From Pelecanus crispus (lineage: Eukaryota > Chordata > Aves > Pelecaniformes > Pelecanidae), in contig NC_134653.1 of the NCBI RefSeq assembly GCF_030463565.1, forward strand, positions 34,719,150 through 34,783,149: a stretch of DNA of 64,000 nt, written 5' to 3'. Within the stretch, counting starts at the first letter, position 1. Each line of letters starts with the position of its first letter. Below, piece by piece: positions 62,751-64,000 of this stretch. A model generated the notes under the pieces. That model did no database searches. It was not told where the DNA came from and saw nothing but the letters and a program-made list of their open reading frames with translations. The position numbers and the translations under genes are program-made.

Positions 62751-63641
62751 CAAATAAATGAATAAATTACATCAAGCAACCATCCCATAATTTGTGTGGA
62801 ATTCAATTCTACTTCTTCAGATGTATTCCTTGGTCTCTGAGGAGTCCCATACCAATAGTTTTGTATATAATACATTTTGAAAGCATAATGTGTTCTGAAA
62901 GCATAACCTTTTCTCTCCCCTCCTTGCTATAGTTCAGCCAGAAGCTGCATCACTGCATACTTCCCTGCATTCCCTGAACGCTCAAAGTCCAAGACAGGCT
63001 ATAGTAACAGATGTTGTCAAAAGAAAAACTTCCAGAGCCCCATATGAGCAGTAGGAATCAGAACTGAGGGGAAAGAGCCAAGTGATTTCCACGGTCACCT
63101 TCACTGTCCTTGAACTACCCACGTCTCTCCAGTTCTGCACGATGTAGAAAAGCCGTGAAAAGTGTGTGTTTAATGGAACAAAAGAACAGATACTTTGTTG
63201 GGGAGAACTGGCCTTTTATGCTATGAACTAATCTTCTTATCTATGCACAATAAGGGTAGGAGTTACAGTGAGAACCTTTGATCTGAACCTTAATTTTATC
63301 CTCTTCACACCTTCCATATGTCGGGAGCTTCCAATGGGAAACAAACTGCATACTTTGAGGTGGAAAAGAATAAAGAATGAAACAGCTATCCATTGATATT
63401 CTGGATTGATTGCTTCTGATAATATGTTCAAAGCTACAAGACTAACAAAAATATAAACAAAATATTTCAGAGAAGTTCCATATAGGAGATCACCTTAGTC
63501 ACGGTGTTTTTCAACTAAAAAGTTGGAGAGATGGAAAGAGGTTTGGTTTGTTGTTTCTGCTTTTCGTTTTAAAATCATCATCATGAACATCTCAAAATCC
63601 CTGAATCCTAATAAACTGTTGTTTCCTTTATATTCCTCTAG

Positions 63642-63740
63642 GCAATGGATTTAGATATTCCAGTGCTGGCAAGGAACATTCCTGGGAATGCAGCAATAAT
63701 AAAACATAAGGAAACAGGACTGCTATTTTCAGATCCCCAG
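63642..63740 (+). CDS. GLT1D1: GLT1D1 exon 11 (residues 261-293)
   Basis: Encodes [16 protein letters not shown] then [17 protein letters not shown], nearly identical to the vertebrate protein. ARNIPGN and TGLLF are the conserved GT4 loops after the EX7E helix. Acceptor CTCTAG, donor CAG|GTAAGA; phase 0 on both sides. The C-terminal part (vertebrate EFVHLAKRLV onward) is not in the window. Confidence 0.96.
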
Positions 63741-64000
63741 GTAAGAAAACAACAAATCTTTAGACGTTTCCCTTCCAAAAGTTAGGTTCATTTTCCATTC
63801 CATGCTTATGTCTGTTTGGAAACTTGGCTTTTACTCTTAGCAGTTTTTCTCAGATTCTCCTAAACCTCTAGGTGTTAGACTGCCTTTCTTGAAGCTCTGC
63901 TGTTGTCTCACATTCACTTTGCAGTTCACTAAACTTTTACTAGGTGTCAGCCTTGCTGAATGTTTGTCTAGCCTGTGCTGCTTTAGAGCCCTGCCATCTG
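63741..64000 (+). other. GLT1D1: GLT1D1 intron 11 (5' part)
   Basis: 260 bases after the exon 11 donor with no exon-like sequence. The gene continues to the right. Confidence 0.85.

Larger units (their letters stand above)
55676..63641 (+). other. GLT1D1: GLT1D1 intron 10
   Basis: An 8-kb intron with poly-A runs (57389-57405), a perfect 12-bp hairpin (58248-58276), an octamer microsatellite (60464-60598), a solo LTR (62044-62616), and a short TATG/TACA-rich tract (62713-62750). Confidence 0.9.
12194..63740 (+). other. GLT1D1: GLT1D1 gene, exons 1-11 (3' end outside window)
   Basis: The gene encodes a predicted GT4-family glycosyltransferase with a GT-B fold; acceptor and product are not established as far as I know. 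I joined eleven exons by matching the remembered vertebrate protein and checking splice sites and phase: coding lengths 68, 149, 106, 52, 37, 57, 96, 50, 44, 121 and 99 nt total 879 nt, exactly 293 codons without a stop. Notable residues are the N-terminal loop TGN (13-15), the glycine-rich [12 protein letters not shown] (79-90), LICGLRRVKDPLYLVD in exon 7, the GT4 EX7E pair E252/E260, and ARNIPGN plus TGLLF in exon 11. The human protein is about 346 residues, so around 50 C-terminal residues remain downstream. The gene is intact in this window: no frameshifts or premature stops. Confidence 0.95.

Noticed and set aside
1..64000. CRISPR arrays, operons, bacterial insertion sequences, tRNA or rRNA genes
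   Set aside because: None seen. The intron-exon structure and repeat types are those of a vertebrate nuclear genome.

Overview
The window looks like avian nuclear DNA. It carries CR1 LINE 3' ends of bird type, a solo endogenous-retrovirus LTR of a kind I recognise from bird genomes, GT-AG introns, and two CpG-rich promoters in AT-rich surroundings. The LTR family suggests a non-galliform bird (Neoaves), but that is inference. There are no operons, CRISPR arrays, tRNA or rRNA genes that I can see.

Two protein genes stand head to head, as I recall they do in human 12q24. On the minus strand, exon 1 of SLC15A4 (PHT1, the lysosomal proton-coupled histidine/oligopeptide transporter) starts at 7772 and runs down to about 7198. 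The leftmost ~7.2 kb is its first intron, and I found no further SLC15A4 exon there. On the plus strand, GLT1D1 (glycosyltransferase 1 domain containing 1, GT4/GT-B fold) starts at 12194. It can be followed through eleven exons to 63740, with every splice site GT-AG and every reading-frame junction in phase. Together these encode 293 residues, matching a human protein I remember as about 346 residues, so the last one or two exons lie beyond the right edge.

Layout: 1-7197 SLC15A4 intron 1 with an ancient CR1; 7198-7772 SLC15A4 exon 1; 7773-8250 its CpG-island promoter with a CLEAR-like E-box; 8250-11700 intergenic; 11700-12760 GLT1D1 CpG island and exon 1; 12761-13436 two CR1 3' ends; then GLT1D1 introns of 1.1 to 9.6 kb.

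The most interesting non-genic items are: a 180-bp duplicated segment bracketed by 27-bp direct repeats (15368-15612); an in-frame 33-nt candidate microexon in GLT1D1 intron 6 (42699-42731); an open read-through after exon 7 ending on an ATTAAA signal; a CpG-rich islet inside intron 6; a 226-codon minus-strand ORF in intron 4; and a solo LTR with a perfect 5-bp target duplication. I did not find evidence for a wholly new biological system; these are local leads.
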